The notes: a model not told the origin generated them from the sequence alone. Positions 41,112 through 50,615 are shown, counted from the stretch's first letter. The stretch: DNA of 64,000 nucleotides from Natronospirillum operosum (GCF_004768465.1 NZ_SRMF01000012.1:30535-94534), one strand, 5' to 3'. Made by a program: numbers and translations.

Positions 41112-41779
41112 CATCTCGCCCGACACACCAGAGCCCGGAACAACTGCCTTTGTCTGAGCTGATACAGCAGAAACTCCGGGTGCCACTGGACACCCACTAC
41201 AAAGTGTTCCGGGCGCCGATATTCGACCGCCTGAATGATGTCATCCTGATCTCGTGCCGACACCTGCAAGGCATCTGCCAGCCGATCAATGGCCTGGTTG
41301 TGGAGGCTGTTGACACGACACAGCCCGGTGTCGAGATACTGTGACAACCGACTGTCCGCGCTCAGCTCAATCTGTTTCAGCGGCAGCAGAGAGCGTCGAT
41401 GGGAGGTGTGACGTCGACGTGCACGCAGATCCTGAAACAGACTGCCTCCCAAAGCCACATTGAGCAGCTGTGCGCCGCGGCAGATGCCCAGAATCGGTGT
41501 TCCATGGGCCAGCGCCTGGCTGATCATGGCGCTCTCGAAGGCATCTCTTTCGGTATCATAACGCGGGTTCACCTCGGGTTCGGCCGCATACAGTACCGGG
41601 TCCACATCATGGCCGCCGGTAATGACCACGCCCTGCCAGGGCCAATCGGTAACATCGTCGCCGGGGCGCAGCTGGCGAGGCCGCCCCCCGGCCAGCCATA
41701 TGCCCATGGCCACACAGAGGCGGGGCCCCAAGGCCCCTTTTAGAGGACCAGTGACGGCAATCAATGGTCGCGCAGCCAA
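41090..41779 (-). CDS. Class-I glutamine amidotransferase-like gamma-glutamyl hydrolase (peptidase C26)
   Basis: This 229-residue protein belongs to the gamma-glutamyl-GABA hydrolase family (PuuD-like). It has VVITGGHDVDPVLY, the nucleophile elbow ILGICRGAQLLNVALGGSL (Cys in GICRG), and the catalytic His-x-Glu in GVQWHPEFLL near the C-terminus. The start is uncertain: TTG at 41779 has GGAGG four bases upstream, while a GTG at 41812 lacks one; both overlap the end of the amidoligase gene. It is the third gene of the gamma-glutamyl operon and may cleave the product made by the amidoligase. Confidence 0.88.
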   Translation of the reverse strand: MAARPLIAVTGPLKGALGPRLCVAMGIWLAGGRPRQLRPGDDVTDWPWQGVVITGGHDVDPVLYAAEPEVNPRYDTERDAFESAMISQALAHGTPILGICRGAQLLNVALGGSLFQDLRARRRHTSHRRSLLPLKQIELSADSRLSQYLDTGLCRVNSLHNQAIDRLADALQVSARDQDDIIQAVEYRRPEHFVVGVQWHPEFLLYQLRQRQLFRALVCRARCQRLDAD

Positions 41780-42777
41780 TCTGCCTCCAGTTCTCTGACC
41801 CAGTTGTGCCACCAGCGCTCAATGCCGGAGTATGCGAGATGGCGCTGATAGGCCCGACAGCAGCCGTCCAGTCGGTCCGGGTCGGCCGCCAGACGCTCGA
41901 CCTGCACCCAGTCGCGCCAGACCGTATGCAGACCCCAGCCGGGCCGGTGGATTTCGCAGTTGGGCAGCCGGTAGTGCAGCGCCGGCCTGGCTTTGACCAG
42001 AGGGTCGTCGACGGCTGCCCGCACCCGTTTTTCATCCAGATGCGCAAAGGCGGGCAACCAGTCAAGAGCCCGGTTGCGGGTCGGGTTGGCAGCCAGATAG
42101 TCACCGATCAGGCGCGCAATATCAGGTCGATAGGCCGGGTCCACGACGCGGCGCACATAGTCGACCGGAAACGGATCAATGTAGTTGGTCAGGCGCCGAG
42201 TCAGATCCACCTGCGCCCGCTCAACCATCCAGTCAGCCAGACAGAGCCAGGCTTTCAGGTAGGCCGTCAGGGTCTGTGCATCCATGGCCGGCAGTTCAGG
42301 GTTCAGTTGCAGGCCAAAGGCATTGACCCAGTTGTCCGAGCTGCCGCGCGCACCCTGTGCCCGCATTACGCCTATCAGCGCCTCGACCTCATCCATGCGA
42401 TCCATGGGCAGAGGTGGCGTCACCAGTTCCAGCGGCACCAGTTGCTCGGCTGCCCGGTGCAGCCAGCTTTCGGCCGTGCTGCGCACTTCGTCCAGCAACT
42501 CGTCGGAACGCGCCTCCCGACCCATCTCCTTGAGCAGATGAAAGTCCAGTTCCACCACCCAGTCGCCAGCCGGGTCACCGGACAGCACCCGCTCATAGCG
42601 GCCTTCAGCACGAATCTCCAGATGCAGGTACTTGGCCACCAGGTCCGCCAGTGCATCCAGATCCAGGCCGGCCAGCTCGATCTCTATGCCAATTCGGCGC
42701 AGATCGCCTTCGATCGTGTGCTGCCGGGGTGGCAACGCCAGTTGGTTCCGGTCCTGCTCTGGTTCAACTCCGCTCAT
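41761..42777 (-). CDS. Putative amidoligase (Amidoligase_2, ATP-dependent)
   Basis: This 338-residue protein fits the Amidoligase_2 group related to glutamine synthetase and gamma-glutamylcysteine ligase. It opens GIEIELAGLDLDALADLV with the metal-binding Glu pair (IEIE, about 30-33), followed by WVVELDFHLLKEM and LELVTPPLPMDRMDEVEALIGVMRA. NWVNAFGLQLNPELPA carries the H-x-N-like region. It would join an amine to a carboxylate, probably a glutamate side chain, using ATP. It overlaps ggt by 4 bp and the C26 hydrolase by about 19 bp. The family is known to occur beside such hydrolases. Confidence 0.85.
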   Translation of the reverse strand: MSGVEPEQDRNQLALPPRQHTIEGDLRRIGIEIELAGLDLDALADLVAKYLHLEIRAEGRYERVLSGDPAGDWVVELDFHLLKEMGREARSDELLDEVRSTAESWLHRAAEQLVPLELVTPPLPMDRMDEVEALIGVMRAQGARGSSDNWVNAFGLQLNPELPAMDAQTLTAYLKAWLCLADWMVERAQVDLTRRLTNYIDPFPVDYVRRVVDPAYRPDIARLIGDYLAANPTRNRALDWLPAFAHLDEKRVRAAVDDPLVKARPALHYRLPNCEIHRPGWGLHTVWRDWVQVERLAADPDRLDGCCRAYQRHLAYSGIERWWHNWVRELEADWLRDH

Positions 42778-44561
42778 GGCGCCTCCAATGGTGGGGTGAG
42801 TCCCTCGACAAGGCCAGCGGGCAGCACCTGACCAGCAGCCATGCCATCCAGTCGCGGGTCAGCTCCGCCCAACCAGCCGGATTCTGTTCTCTGCACGCCA
42901 TGCAGGCCACTGGTCAGTGGTCGGACCGCAACCCGGTGCCCCAATTCGGTCAGGGCTGGCCCCCAGGTCGCCGCCGCTGTATCAGCCTCGAGTTCCAGTT
43001 CATGCCCGGTGTGCAAAAAACGAGGCTGAGCAATGGCAGTGGCTATATCACGCTCCCAATCCAGCACCTCGATCAGTACCTGGGTCACATAGCCGGGAAT
43101 CCGGCCTCCACCTCTGGAACCGAGCGCGAGTATCGGTTGATCGTCCTGGTCAAACACCATCACGGGTGTCATTGCGCTGGCCGGACGCTTGCCCGAGGCC
43201 ACGGCATTGGGGTGCATCTCACCATCTACCCGAGGTTGGAAGTGGAAGTCGGTCAGTTGATTGTTGAGCAGGAAGCCGCCCACCATCATGCGCGTGCCGA
43301 AGGGCATTTCATTGGAACTGGTCAATGCTGCCAGATTGCCCGCATCATCAACAACCGTGAAATGGGTGGTGCCGCCGCCCGGGCGCGGGGGCGTCCACGC
43401 CATTGCATCGCGCGATATCCCTGGGCCATTCGGTGACCCTGAAACCGTGTCCAGCGGCTGTCCCGGGGAAACCTCGGACGCCGCCTGCAGCGGGTTCAGC
43501 AGGCCGGCGCGAGTGCCCAGATAGTCGGCATCCAGCAGCGTATCGACCGGGACTACCGCCTGGTCCGGGTCACCCACCCAGCGGTCCCGGTCGGCCAGGG
43601 CCAGTCGGCTGGCCTCGGCAATGAGATGTACCGCGCGCACCGGATCATCACGCAGGGCCGCCAGATCATAGGGCTCCAGCAGGTACAGGGTCTGCAACAC
43701 GGCAATGCCGCCGCCGGTAGGCGGGCCCGCACTGCAGACTCGATAATCCCGATAGGGCAGGCACAGCGGCTGCCGGCGCTCGGCAGCATACTGCGCCAGA
43801 TCTTGCGGCTGCAGGTCGCTGCTGCCGGGCACGCGGGCACGCGCCCGTTCGATAATCGCCTCTGCCAGGGCGCCGGTATACAGGGTGTCCGGCCCCCCGG
43901 AAGCCAGTTGCCGGAGTGTTCCTGCCAGTTCGGGGTTGTGCAGATACGGTTCGGAACTGTTGGCCTGCCGCACGAAATAGCGGCGCGTGTCGCGGAACAG
44001 ACGCAGTGAAGGGTCTGCCGCAATCTGGGCCTGTAGCCTGGGCGGCATGGGCAGGCCGGTGTCGGCCAGCTCCGCCGCCGGTGTCAGCAGCTCTGCCCAC
44101 GGCAGGGTGCCGTGGTCCTCGTGTGCCAGCGCCAGCATCCGCACCAGACCCGGCACGCCGACCGCCTGGCCGGCAGGAATGGCTGACCAGAGCGGCTGGG
44201 CCTGGCCGAGCACAGTGAAGCGATATGGGCGGGCCGCGGCCGGTGCCGTTTCCCGACCATCGTAGCTGTAAAGGCTGTTGCTGGCCTGATCATGGTAGAG
44301 CAGGAAGCCGCCGCCGCCAAGGCCGCTCTCGGGCGCTTCGACAAAGCCTAGCACCATCTGCACGGCCACGGCTGCATCCAGGGCAGTGCCACCCTGATCC
44401 AGAATCCTGTTGCCCACCTGCACCGCCGCCGGATGGGCCGCCGCCACCATGCGCGACGCGCTCTCGGGCGCCGGAGCAACCTGTGGGGACGGCGGCTCGG
44501 CACAGGCAATCAGCAGCCCGAACAGCACCAGGATCAGGGCCGTTGCGCCATATCTGCTCAA
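42774..44561 (-). CDS. ggt: Gamma-glutamyltransferase, lipoprotein form
   Basis: This 595-residue Ntn-hydrolase has a lipoprotein-like N-terminus (LILVLFGLLIAC, Cys20). The large subunit includes GGTALDAAVAVQMVLG, GLGGGGFLLYH and SAIPAGQAVGVPGLVRML. The autocleavage site is GGGTTHFTVVDDAGNLAALT (about 393-412), where Thr becomes the nucleophile of the small subunit. The Gly-rich GSRGGGRIPGYVTQVL also fits. It hydrolyses or transfers gamma-glutamyl groups, probably in the periplasm. The start is a TTG with a distant GGAGG, so it is uncertain. It leads the amidoligase-C26 operon. Confidence 0.92.
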   Translation of the reverse strand: MSRYGATALILVLFGLLIACAEPPSPQVAPAPESASRMVAAAHPAAVQVGNRILDQGGTALDAAVAVQMVLGFVEAPESGLGGGGFLLYHDQASNSLYSYDGRETAPAAARPYRFTVLGQAQPLWSAIPAGQAVGVPGLVRMLALAHEDHGTLPWAELLTPAAELADTGLPMPPRLQAQIAADPSLRLFRDTRRYFVRQANSSEPYLHNPELAGTLRQLASGGPDTLYTGALAEAIIERARARVPGSSDLQPQDLAQYAAERRQPLCLPYRDYRVCSAGPPTGGGIAVLQTLYLLEPYDLAALRDDPVRAVHLIAEASRLALADRDRWVGDPDQAVVPVDTLLDADYLGTRAGLLNPLQAASEVSPGQPLDTVSGSPNGPGISRDAMAWTPPRPGGGTTHFTVVDDAGNLAALTSSNEMPFGTRMMVGGFLLNNQLTDFHFQPRVDGEMHPNAVASGKRPASAMTPVMVFDQDDQPILALGSRGGGRIPGYVTQVLIEVLDWERDIATAIAQPRFLHTGHELELEADTAAATWGPALTELGHRVAVRPLTSGLHGVQRTESGWLGGADPRLDGMAAGQVLPAGLVEGLTPPLEAP

Positions 44562-44659
44562 TGATTGAATGACCCAGACCTCCTGCCTCTCGTCTCTGCC
44601 AGAGCAATACTCTGCAGTCTAGGTCAGGGGTCGACCACCGGCCAGCTGCGGCGGCCGAT

Positions 44660-45412
44660 TCATCCGGAACGGTTGTTCTCCGGCCAATGGCGGACCAGTT
44701 GATAGCCCCGACTGCGAACTGTCTTGATCACCGCCGGTTGCCCTATGGCCTGACGTACACCGGACACCAGAATGTCGATATGGCGACTGGCCCCGTCATA
44801 GGCCACGCCGCGCAGGGCCAGACTCAGTTCATCGCGACTGAACAGGTGGCCGGGGCGAGACAGCAGCAGGGCGAGCAGGTCATATTCCGGTCGATGCAGA
44901 AGCAACCGCCGGCCCTGGCACCAGATTTCCCGGTCCTGCTCATGCACCTGAACAACCGTCTCGATCGGCTGCCGGCCCGGTGGCGCATCCGATACCGCAG
45001 CCGAGGAGTCTGGCCGCGATGTGCCCGCAAACTCGCGAGCCCGGCGCAGATGCGCCCGTATACGGGCCAGCAGCCGCTCCGGCTGAACCGGCTTGGTCAG
45101 GTAGTCGTCGGCACCGACTTCCAGCCCCAGCACCTCGTCCATGACCTGATCACGCGCGGTCAGCATGATGATGGGCCCCTGATACTGATGGCGCACCTGC
45201 CGGCAGACCTCAAGCCCATCTAGGCCGGGCAGCATGATATCGAGAATGACCAGATCCGGCTGGGCCTCAGGTATACGAACAGCAGCAGCATCCCCATCCG
45301 CCAGTTGCTCGACGGCGTACCCCTCTCGCTCCAGATAGGCCGCTGTCAGGCGCGCCAGGCGGCGATCATCCTCTACCAGCAGTAATTGTCCACAGGGCTT
45401 GTCGAGGTTCAT
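44660..45412 (-). CDS. OmpR/PhoB-family response regulator
   Basis: This 250-residue regulator has a receiver domain with the acidic pocket LLVEDDRRL, phosphorylation Asp58 in VILDIMLPGLDGLEV, and switch residues in TARD and LTKPVQ (about 85-110). A linker of about 40 residues leads to a winged-helix DNA-binding domain (LLALLLSRPGHLFSRDELSLALRG, SRHIDILVSGVRQAIG, RSRGYQLV). It resembles RstA-type proteins. Its ATG has AGGA upstream and sits 16 bp after the TPR/barrel gene. The partner kinase is two genes upstream in the same run. Confidence 0.93.
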   Translation of the reverse strand: MNLDKPCGQLLLVEDDRRLARLTAAYLEREGYAVEQLADGDAAAVRIPEAQPDLVILDIMLPGLDGLEVCRQVRHQYQGPIIMLTARDQVMDEVLGLEVGADDYLTKPVQPERLLARIRAHLRRAREFAGTSRPDSSAAVSDAPPGRQPIETVVQVHEQDREIWCQGRRLLLHRPEYDLLALLLSRPGHLFSRDELSLALRGVAYDGASRHIDILVSGVRQAIGQPAVIKTVRSRGYQLVRHWPENNRSG

Positions 45413-45428
45413 CGGGTGGTCCTTTGCC

Positions 45429-46487
45429 TCAGTATTGCCAGCGCAGGCCCAACTGGCCGCCGGGTGTCGTGCCATCAAGCGGTAATCGCAGCCCGCTGAG
45501 CAGGCGCAGTCGGCTGCTTCCGGCACGCCAGCGCAGGTCAGTATTCAGGCTGGGGGGATACCACTGATCGTCATCCGGCCACCAGATGCCGGCCTCCAGG
45601 TGTTCAATGCCCAGCGGCCTGGAGCCGGGCTGCCAGCTTGCGGTCAGGCGCCAGTCCGCGCGGGTGTCGAGCTCATAACCGGGCACTGACCAGCCGCGCT
45701 GCAGACGGCTTTCCCAGGCCGGAGCGGGTCGCCAGAGCACGCCCGCTGCCGCGCGTGCGGTCGCGCCACCGTCATCCTGCCAGCCTACCCAGCGGCTGTC
45801 AGCGCTCAGGGCCAGGCCGTCCGTAAGCGCCACTTCGCTGTCCAGGACCAGTACCGGCCCATGGCTGTCAGCGGTCAGGCGCCAGCCGACGGCCGGACCC
45901 AGCGACAATGCCCGCCAACTGACCCAGCCGCCAGCACGGCCTTCCAGATAATGAAAGGGGGCACTGAAGTCATCCACATAGGCGCGGCTGCCGACCTCCA
46001 GACTGAACTGGCTGAGCAGGCGCACCGGATAGCCCAGCAGGCCCAGCGGACGGTACCGTCGGCGCTGTGAGGCGTCAACATCGAGCCCGACCCAATACCA
46101 GTCCGGCCCGGCCTCGGCTCCAATCAGGACGTCGGCCCGCAGCCGACGTTGCCGGGTCTGGAACCGGTCGGCCTGCTGCTCGATACTGAGCGCCAGCATC
46201 TGCGCGTTCACCCGCACGGCCTCGGGCAGGTCGGTTCTGTCGAGTACGGCCTCGACTGCCGCTCTGGCAGCAGTAAAGTCGCTCAGCGCCAGATGCACCA
46301 CAGCCAGCTCGAGCTGCAACACGCCGACATCAGGATGCTCTTCACGCAGGGTCTGCAGTTGCTGTCGTGCGGTGACGTACTGGCCCCGGTCCGACAGCTC
46401 ACGCACTGCCTGCAGCTCCTGCTGCCAACCCAGGGCAGGTAGCGTCAGCAGCACAATCAGACCCGATATCAGGGTGCGCCACAACAT
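45429..46487 (-). CDS. TPR-domain plus putative outer-membrane barrel protein
   Basis: This 352-residue protein has a signal peptide (MLWRTLISGLIVLLTLPALG). About 100 residues of alpha-helical repeats follow (QYVTARQQLQTLREEHPDVGVLQLELAVVHLALSDFTAARAAV, TPR-like). The rest, from about 120, is a chain of amphipathic strands ending in GGQLGLRWQY, a terminal aromatic residue as in outer-membrane barrels. The layout recalls Slam or DUF560-like proteins but is shorter. It lies between kinase and response regulator genes, so the two-component system probably senses or controls it. Function unknown. Confidence 0.75.
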   Translation of the reverse strand: MLWRTLISGLIVLLTLPALGWQQELQAVRELSDRGQYVTARQQLQTLREEHPDVGVLQLELAVVHLALSDFTAARAAVEAVLDRTDLPEAVRVNAQMLALSIEQQADRFQTRQRRLRADVLIGAEAGPDWYWVGLDVDASQRRRYRPLGLLGYPVRLLSQFSLEVGSRAYVDDFSAPFHYLEGRAGGWVSWRALSLGPAVGWRLTADSHGPVLVLDSEVALTDGLALSADSRWVGWQDDGGATARAAAGVLWRPAPAWESRLQRGWSVPGYELDTRADWRLTASWQPGSRPLGIEHLEAGIWWPDDDQWYPPSLNTDLRWRAGSSRLRLLSGLRLPLDGTTPGGQLGLRWQY

Positions 46488-46565
46488 TCGTGCAGCATGA
46501 CAGCAGCAACGGCGGACTGCCATCAGACAGCCTGTCCTGTCGGGAACCCGGCTGCAAGCGCTCGT

Positions 46566-47087
46566 CTATTGTCCGGGCGGGCCGCCTTCAGGGCCGGCAT
46601 GGGACGGTGGGCCCCCTTGAGCCGGTGGACCTTGATCAGGGCCGGCATGGGACGGTGGGCCACGATCAGGGAGCCCCCCCGCCGGACCGCGATCTCCGGG
46701 GCTACCTGCCGGGCTGCGACCCGGGCCGGCATGGGATGGCGGACCCGGGCGATCAGCTCGCCGCTCCAGCAACGCGTCCAGCGAGCGCAGCTCGTTACCA
46801 TGCGGGCCTCCAAACTGACTGAGCCAAAGCTCAATAACATGTTCCGGGACATTGTCCCAGGCCTGATCGGCCGCCGGGAATACTTCTTGCGTACCCTCAG
46901 GCGGACCCGCGCGCAACCGCTCCAGACGGTGCGACAGGTCTGCGGTATCTGCGGCGCCCGTCTGCTCGAGAAGATCATCGGGCAATGAATCCCATCCATG
47001 CCAGTCATCCGCACTGGCCTGCACCGACACCCACGCCGCCAAACTTGCCAGTATCAACGCCGACCTGCAGCCGTGCCTGATTTTCAT
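46566..47087 (-). CDS. Secreted Pro/Gly-rich repeat protein
   Basis: This 173-residue protein has a signal peptide (IRHGCRSALILASLAAWVSVQASA). A globular-looking part follows (about 27-110, DDLLEQTGAADTADLSHRLERLRAG, VIELWLSQFGGPHGNELRSLDALL). The C-terminal 65 residues are Pro/Gly/Arg-rich and contain GPPSHAGP three times, encoded by near-identical DNA repeats. AGGACATC precedes the ATG. It is the first gene after the sensor kinase in the same operon. I recognise no family; it may be a secreted or surface ligand or accessory of the two-component system. Confidence 0.65.
   Translation of the reverse strand: MKIRHGCRSALILASLAAWVSVQASADDWHGWDSLPDDLLEQTGAADTADLSHRLERLRAGPPEGTQEVFPAADQAWDNVPEHVIELWLSQFGGPHGNELRSLDALLERRADRPGPPSHAGPGRSPAGSPGDRGPAGGLPDRGPPSHAGPDQGPPAQGGPPSHAGPEGGPPGQ
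46590..46745. repeat. Repeated 23-24 bp unit encoding GPPSHAGP
   Basis: The unit GGGCCGGCATGGGACGGTGGGCC occurs at about 46591-46613 and 46639-46661 (identical, 48 bp apart) and in a diverged copy at about 46723-46745. All lie in the tail of the Pro/Gly-rich gene, so they can change its length by slippage. Confidence 0.85.
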
Positions 47088-47120
47088 GGTCGATGTCCTG
47101 CTTGTGTGCTGTCGCCTGTC

Positions 47121-48719
47121 TCAAGTGTAGTCAGACAACGTATTAGTTTTGTTTCCATTTTGTAGGCTGGCGGACCCGGAGTCGCCCTCGTGCGCCGGCA
47201 AACGCAGTGCAACGGTCAGCCCGCCAAGAGGCCCTGTATCCAGAATCAGGGCGCCGCCAACGCGCTGTGCCACGGCATGGCAGATAGCCAGACCCAGGCC
47301 ATGACCCTGCTGATTCAGATTGCGCGCATGGTCCAGCCGCACAAACGGCTCGAGTACACGCTGCCTGTCCTCTGCCGGTATCCCCGGCCCGTCATCACTG
47401 ATTCTGATCTCCCAGAGCCCGTCTTCAGCCAGCCAGTCCTCGATGGCCACCCTGGTGCACCCATACTGGCTGGCATTACCCACCAGGTTACCCAACAATC
47501 GACGCAGACCGGCGGCGCTGACAGGCAGGTGGAGCTCACGCTCGGGCTGACAGTCCACCGTAATTTCCGGCCCTGACGGCAGGCTGTGCAATACCCGCTG
47601 CAGACAGTCCTGTGGTCGCAGCAGATGCCAGTCCACGGACCGACTGTGCGTGGCATCAAGGCGATGAAACAGCAACAGCTCAGCGGTCAGAGTTTCCAGT
47701 TCTTCCAGCGCCTGTGTCATGTCCTGCACTGCATCGGAACTGCGCACTGCCGATGGCAGCAACGCCATTGCAAAGCGCAGGCGGGCCAGCGGTGTTTTCA
47801 GATCATGGGACACCGCCTGGTTCAGTTCACGGTTGCGCTGCGCCGACAGCACCAGACGATCTGCCATCTGATTGATATGCACCGCCATACGCCCCAGTTC
47901 GTCTTCAGGACCCGTCGGCACTCGGGTATGACGCCCCTGCTGGGCACTGATGGCGTCAACGGCGCGCGTGATGCGCTGCAGGCGCTGGCGCAATGGGGTC
48001 AGTACAATCAGCACCACCAGGCCCAGCGCCACGAGACCGCTGACAACCAGAGCAGAGAGACCGGAGGCCGGCAGCCAGTTGAACGAATCGAAAGGCCCAA
48101 GGCGCAACGCAAAGCCCTCTCCCATGGGCACATAGACTGCTTCGCGCGCGGTGCCAAGACCGTCACTGCGCGTGCTGACAAAGGCCTGCCCCTGACTGAG
48201 CTGGCGCCGTCCCAATACACCGAGCTCGGGCGCCGAAGAAACCTCTATGGCTTCGACCGGAAACGGCAGACCACTGCTCAGTCGGTCCAGGTGACCCGAG
48301 CGCTCCCCGGCTGGCACGCGGGACAGCTCGTTGAGCAACAGGTAGCCACCGCCCACGCGCCACTGGGTCCAGTCCGTCAGGGTGCCGCGCAGACGGGAGC
48401 TCTGATCCAGCGGCACATCAAGATCAACACGCTGCTGGCGCCACTGGCTGTCAACCAGCAGGGCCCGCCCGGGACCCGGATGCGTGGACCATTCAACGGT
48501 CGTCAGCGAGGACACCAGACCGGTCCAGTCCGCACGCCGGTCTGCGGCCTGACGCGCCCAGCCGGACTGTATCAGTTCTGCAACCCAAACTGTCTGCTCC
48601 TCGGCCCAGGTTTCAAAACGGTTTTTGTTAACCACATCCAGAAATACCCAGGCCAACCCACCCAACGCAATCAGGGTGCACAGCAGAGTCAGGTAGATGC
48701 GGGTGAACAAGCGGTTCAT
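47121..48719 (-). CDS. Two-component sensor histidine kinase
   Basis: This 532-residue inner-membrane kinase has a first helix at about 9-29 (YLTLLCTLIALGGLAWVFLDV), a periplasmic sensor region to about 220, and a second helix (LSALVVSGLVALGLVVLIVLTPL). A HAMP domain leads to the H-box NQAVSHDLKTPLARLRFAM (phosphorylated His near 315). ATPase motifs are N-box LLGNLVGNASQYG, ISDDGPGIPAED and GHGLGLAICHAV. The layout resembles RstB. The operon then runs through two secreted-protein genes to the response regulator. Confidence 0.93.
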   Translation of the reverse strand: MNRLFTRIYLTLLCTLIALGGLAWVFLDVVNKNRFETWAEEQTVWVAELIQSGWARQAADRRADWTGLVSSLTTVEWSTHPGPGRALLVDSQWRQQRVDLDVPLDQSSRLRGTLTDWTQWRVGGGYLLLNELSRVPAGERSGHLDRLSSGLPFPVEAIEVSSAPELGVLGRRQLSQGQAFVSTRSDGLGTAREAVYVPMGEGFALRLGPFDSFNWLPASGLSALVVSGLVALGLVVLIVLTPLRQRLQRITRAVDAISAQQGRHTRVPTGPEDELGRMAVHINQMADRLVLSAQRNRELNQAVSHDLKTPLARLRFAMALLPSAVRSSDAVQDMTQALEELETLTAELLLFHRLDATHSRSVDWHLLRPQDCLQRVLHSLPSGPEITVDCQPERELHLPVSAAGLRRLLGNLVGNASQYGCTRVAIEDWLAEDGLWEIRISDDGPGIPAEDRQRVLEPFVRLDHARNLNQQGHGLGLAICHAVAQRVGGALILDTGPLGGLTVALRLPAHEGDSGSASLQNGNKTNTLSDYT

Positions 48720-48905
48720 CCAGAGGCACTCATTATCTTTTTTGGGTGTCGACAGGGCGCAGTTATTGTTTGCATGCCCACCTCACGATGTCCAGCCTAC
48801 ATTCGGGATACAAAAACTCGAGCAGATCCAGGCAATGCAGCCCCTGCAACACAAGGTACACATCCTGAGAGCAGGAGAACAGTCAAAGATTGAACGGTGT
48901 ACGGA

Positions 48906-49406
48906 TCAATTCAGGCGCAGATGCGCAGTGGGATAGGCAGCACCCGCTTTCACTTCCTCCATCACGATATAGCTGCGGGACTCCTGGATGCCGGGCAGCA
49001 TGGCCAGAATGTCGCCCAAGGTATGACGGTACTCGGAGATATCGGTCAGCCGCAGTTTGAGCACATAGTCGGCTTCACCGGAAATCAGGTGACATTCCAG
49101 CAGGTTGGGAATCTGCTGCGCCGCGTGACGGAAATCCTCGAAGGCCTGACTGGACTGGTAGCGCAGACTGACCTCCAGAAACACCAGCAGGTTCAGCCCC
49201 AGTGCCGCCGGATTCACCTCGGCCCGATAGCCGGTAATGATGCCGGCTTCTTCCAGCCGCCGCACCCGCTCCAGGCAGGGTGTGGTGGACAGACCCACCT
49301 CGACCGCCAGGTCCGTATAGGAAATCCTCCCGTCCCGCTGCAACACGTCCAGGATATTGAGATCAATGTTGTCGAGCTCCCGGGTGGGCTTGCGGGTAAT
49401 GCGCAC
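48906..49406 (-). CDS. Lrp/AsnC-family transcriptional regulator
   Basis: This 166-residue regulator has an N-terminal helix-turn-helix (LDNIDLNILDVLQRDGRISYTDLAVEVGLSTTPCLERVRRLEEAGII, about 11-57). A RAM amino-acid-sensing domain (about 70-155) includes YVLKLRLTDISEYRHTLGDIL. The start is a GTG with GGAG upstream. It is encoded downstream of alanine dehydrogenase on the same strand, so alanine or a branched amino acid is a likely signal. Confidence 0.93.
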   Translation of the reverse strand: MRITRKPTRELDNIDLNILDVLQRDGRISYTDLAVEVGLSTTPCLERVRRLEEAGIITGYRAEVNPAALGLNLLVFLEVSLRYQSSQAFEDFRHAAQQIPNLLECHLISGEADYVLKLRLTDISEYRHTLGDILAMLPGIQESRSYIVMEEVKAGAAYPTAHLRLN

Positions 49407-49493
49407 AGGTCAGACTCCGCGATGAATGTCTGAGGTGTTTATAAGGCCCTGGCAGCGGTGTGTCCAGAGCCTGCCCTGACGATGCGCAGTCGC

Positions 49494-50615
49494 TCAGAGC
49501 TGCGCCAGTGCTTCTTGGGGGTCCACAAACTCGCGCCCGCGCGCTGCTGCCACATGCTGATTGGTGACCTGACCGCGACAGACATTGAGTCCGTTCAGCA
49601 GATGGGGATCATCCTGCAGCGCCTGCCGTGCCCCCTTGTCCGCCAGCTGCAGTACATAGGGCAGGGTCACGTTGTTCAGCGCCTGCGTGGACGTTCGGGC
49701 CACGGCGCCAGGCATATTGGCCACACAGTAATGCACCACGCCATCGACAACATAGGTCGGCTCGGCATGGGTGGTGGGCTTCGAGGTGTCCATGCAGCCG
49801 CCCTGATCGATGGCCACATCCACCAGCACACTGCCTTCATTCATGCGGCTGACCAGATCCCGCGTGATGATTTTCGGCGCCGCAGCGCCCGGTATCAGCA
49901 CACCGCCGATAACCAGATCGGCATTGACCACACTGGCCTCCACCGTTTCCAGCGTCGAGAACAGCGTAGTGATGCGCGAGCCATACAGCTGGTCCAGATG
50001 GCGCAGCGTATCGACATTCTTGTCCAGTACCGTGACCTGGGCCCCCATGCCCACGGCCATCGCGAGTGCATTCTGGCCCACCACACCGCCGCCGATGATG
50101 GTGACATTGGCCGGGGCCACGCCGGGTACACCGCCCAGCAGCACCCCGCGCCCACCCATGGCCTTTTCCAGACAGTGTGCGCCAGCCTGAATGGACAGCC
50201 GACCCGCCACTTCGGACATGGGCGCCAGCAGGGGCAACCGGCCATGGCTGTCGGTGACTGTTTCGTATGCAATGCAGGCCGCACCGGAATCCACCAGCTC
50301 GGCGGTCTGCGGCTCATCCGGTGCCAGGTGCAGGTAGGTGAAGAGCGTATGGCGCTCGGTCAGCAGCGCCCGTTCGGAGGCCTGCGGTTCCTTGACCTTG
50401 ACAATCATCTCGGCGGCTTCGAATACCGCCCGGGGGGATGCGGCGATGGCTGCGCCGGCGGCCTGATAGTCCGCGTCCGTATAGCCGATGGCGGCGCCCG
50501 CATTGGTCTCCATCGTGACCTGGTGGCCGTGCTGACAGACCTCGCGCACTGCGGTTGGCGTCAGCCCGACCCGATATTCATGGTTCTTGATTTCTCTGGG
50601 TACACCGATATGCAT
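49494..50615 (-). CDS. ald: Alanine dehydrogenase
   Basis: This 373-residue enzyme interconverts L-alanine and pyruvate plus ammonia with NAD. It starts [20 protein letters not shown], the conserved N-terminus. It contains KVKEPQASE with the catalytic Lys, a Rossmann loop [22 protein letters not shown] (about 168-189) and [29 protein letters not shown] precedes the ATG; the open frame upstream is not used. The Lrp-type gene follows 87 bp downstream. Confidence 0.95.
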   Translation of the reverse strand: MHIGVPREIKNHEYRVGLTPTAVREVCQHGHQVTMETNAGAAIGYTDADYQAAGAAIAASPRAVFEAAEMIVKVKEPQASERALLTERHTLFTYLHLAPDEPQTAELVDSGAACIAYETVTDSHGRLPLLAPMSEVAGRLSIQAGAHCLEKAMGGRGVLLGGVPGVAPANVTIIGGGVVGQNALAMAVGMGAQVTVLDKNVDTLRHLDQLYGSRITTLFSTLETVEASVVNADLVIGGVLIPGAAAPKIITRDLVSRMNEGSVLVDVAIDQGGCMDTSKPTTHAEPTYVVDGVVHYCVANMPGAVARTSTQALNNVTLPYVLQLADKGARQALQDDPHLLNGLNVCRGQVTNQHVAAARGREFVDPQEALAQL

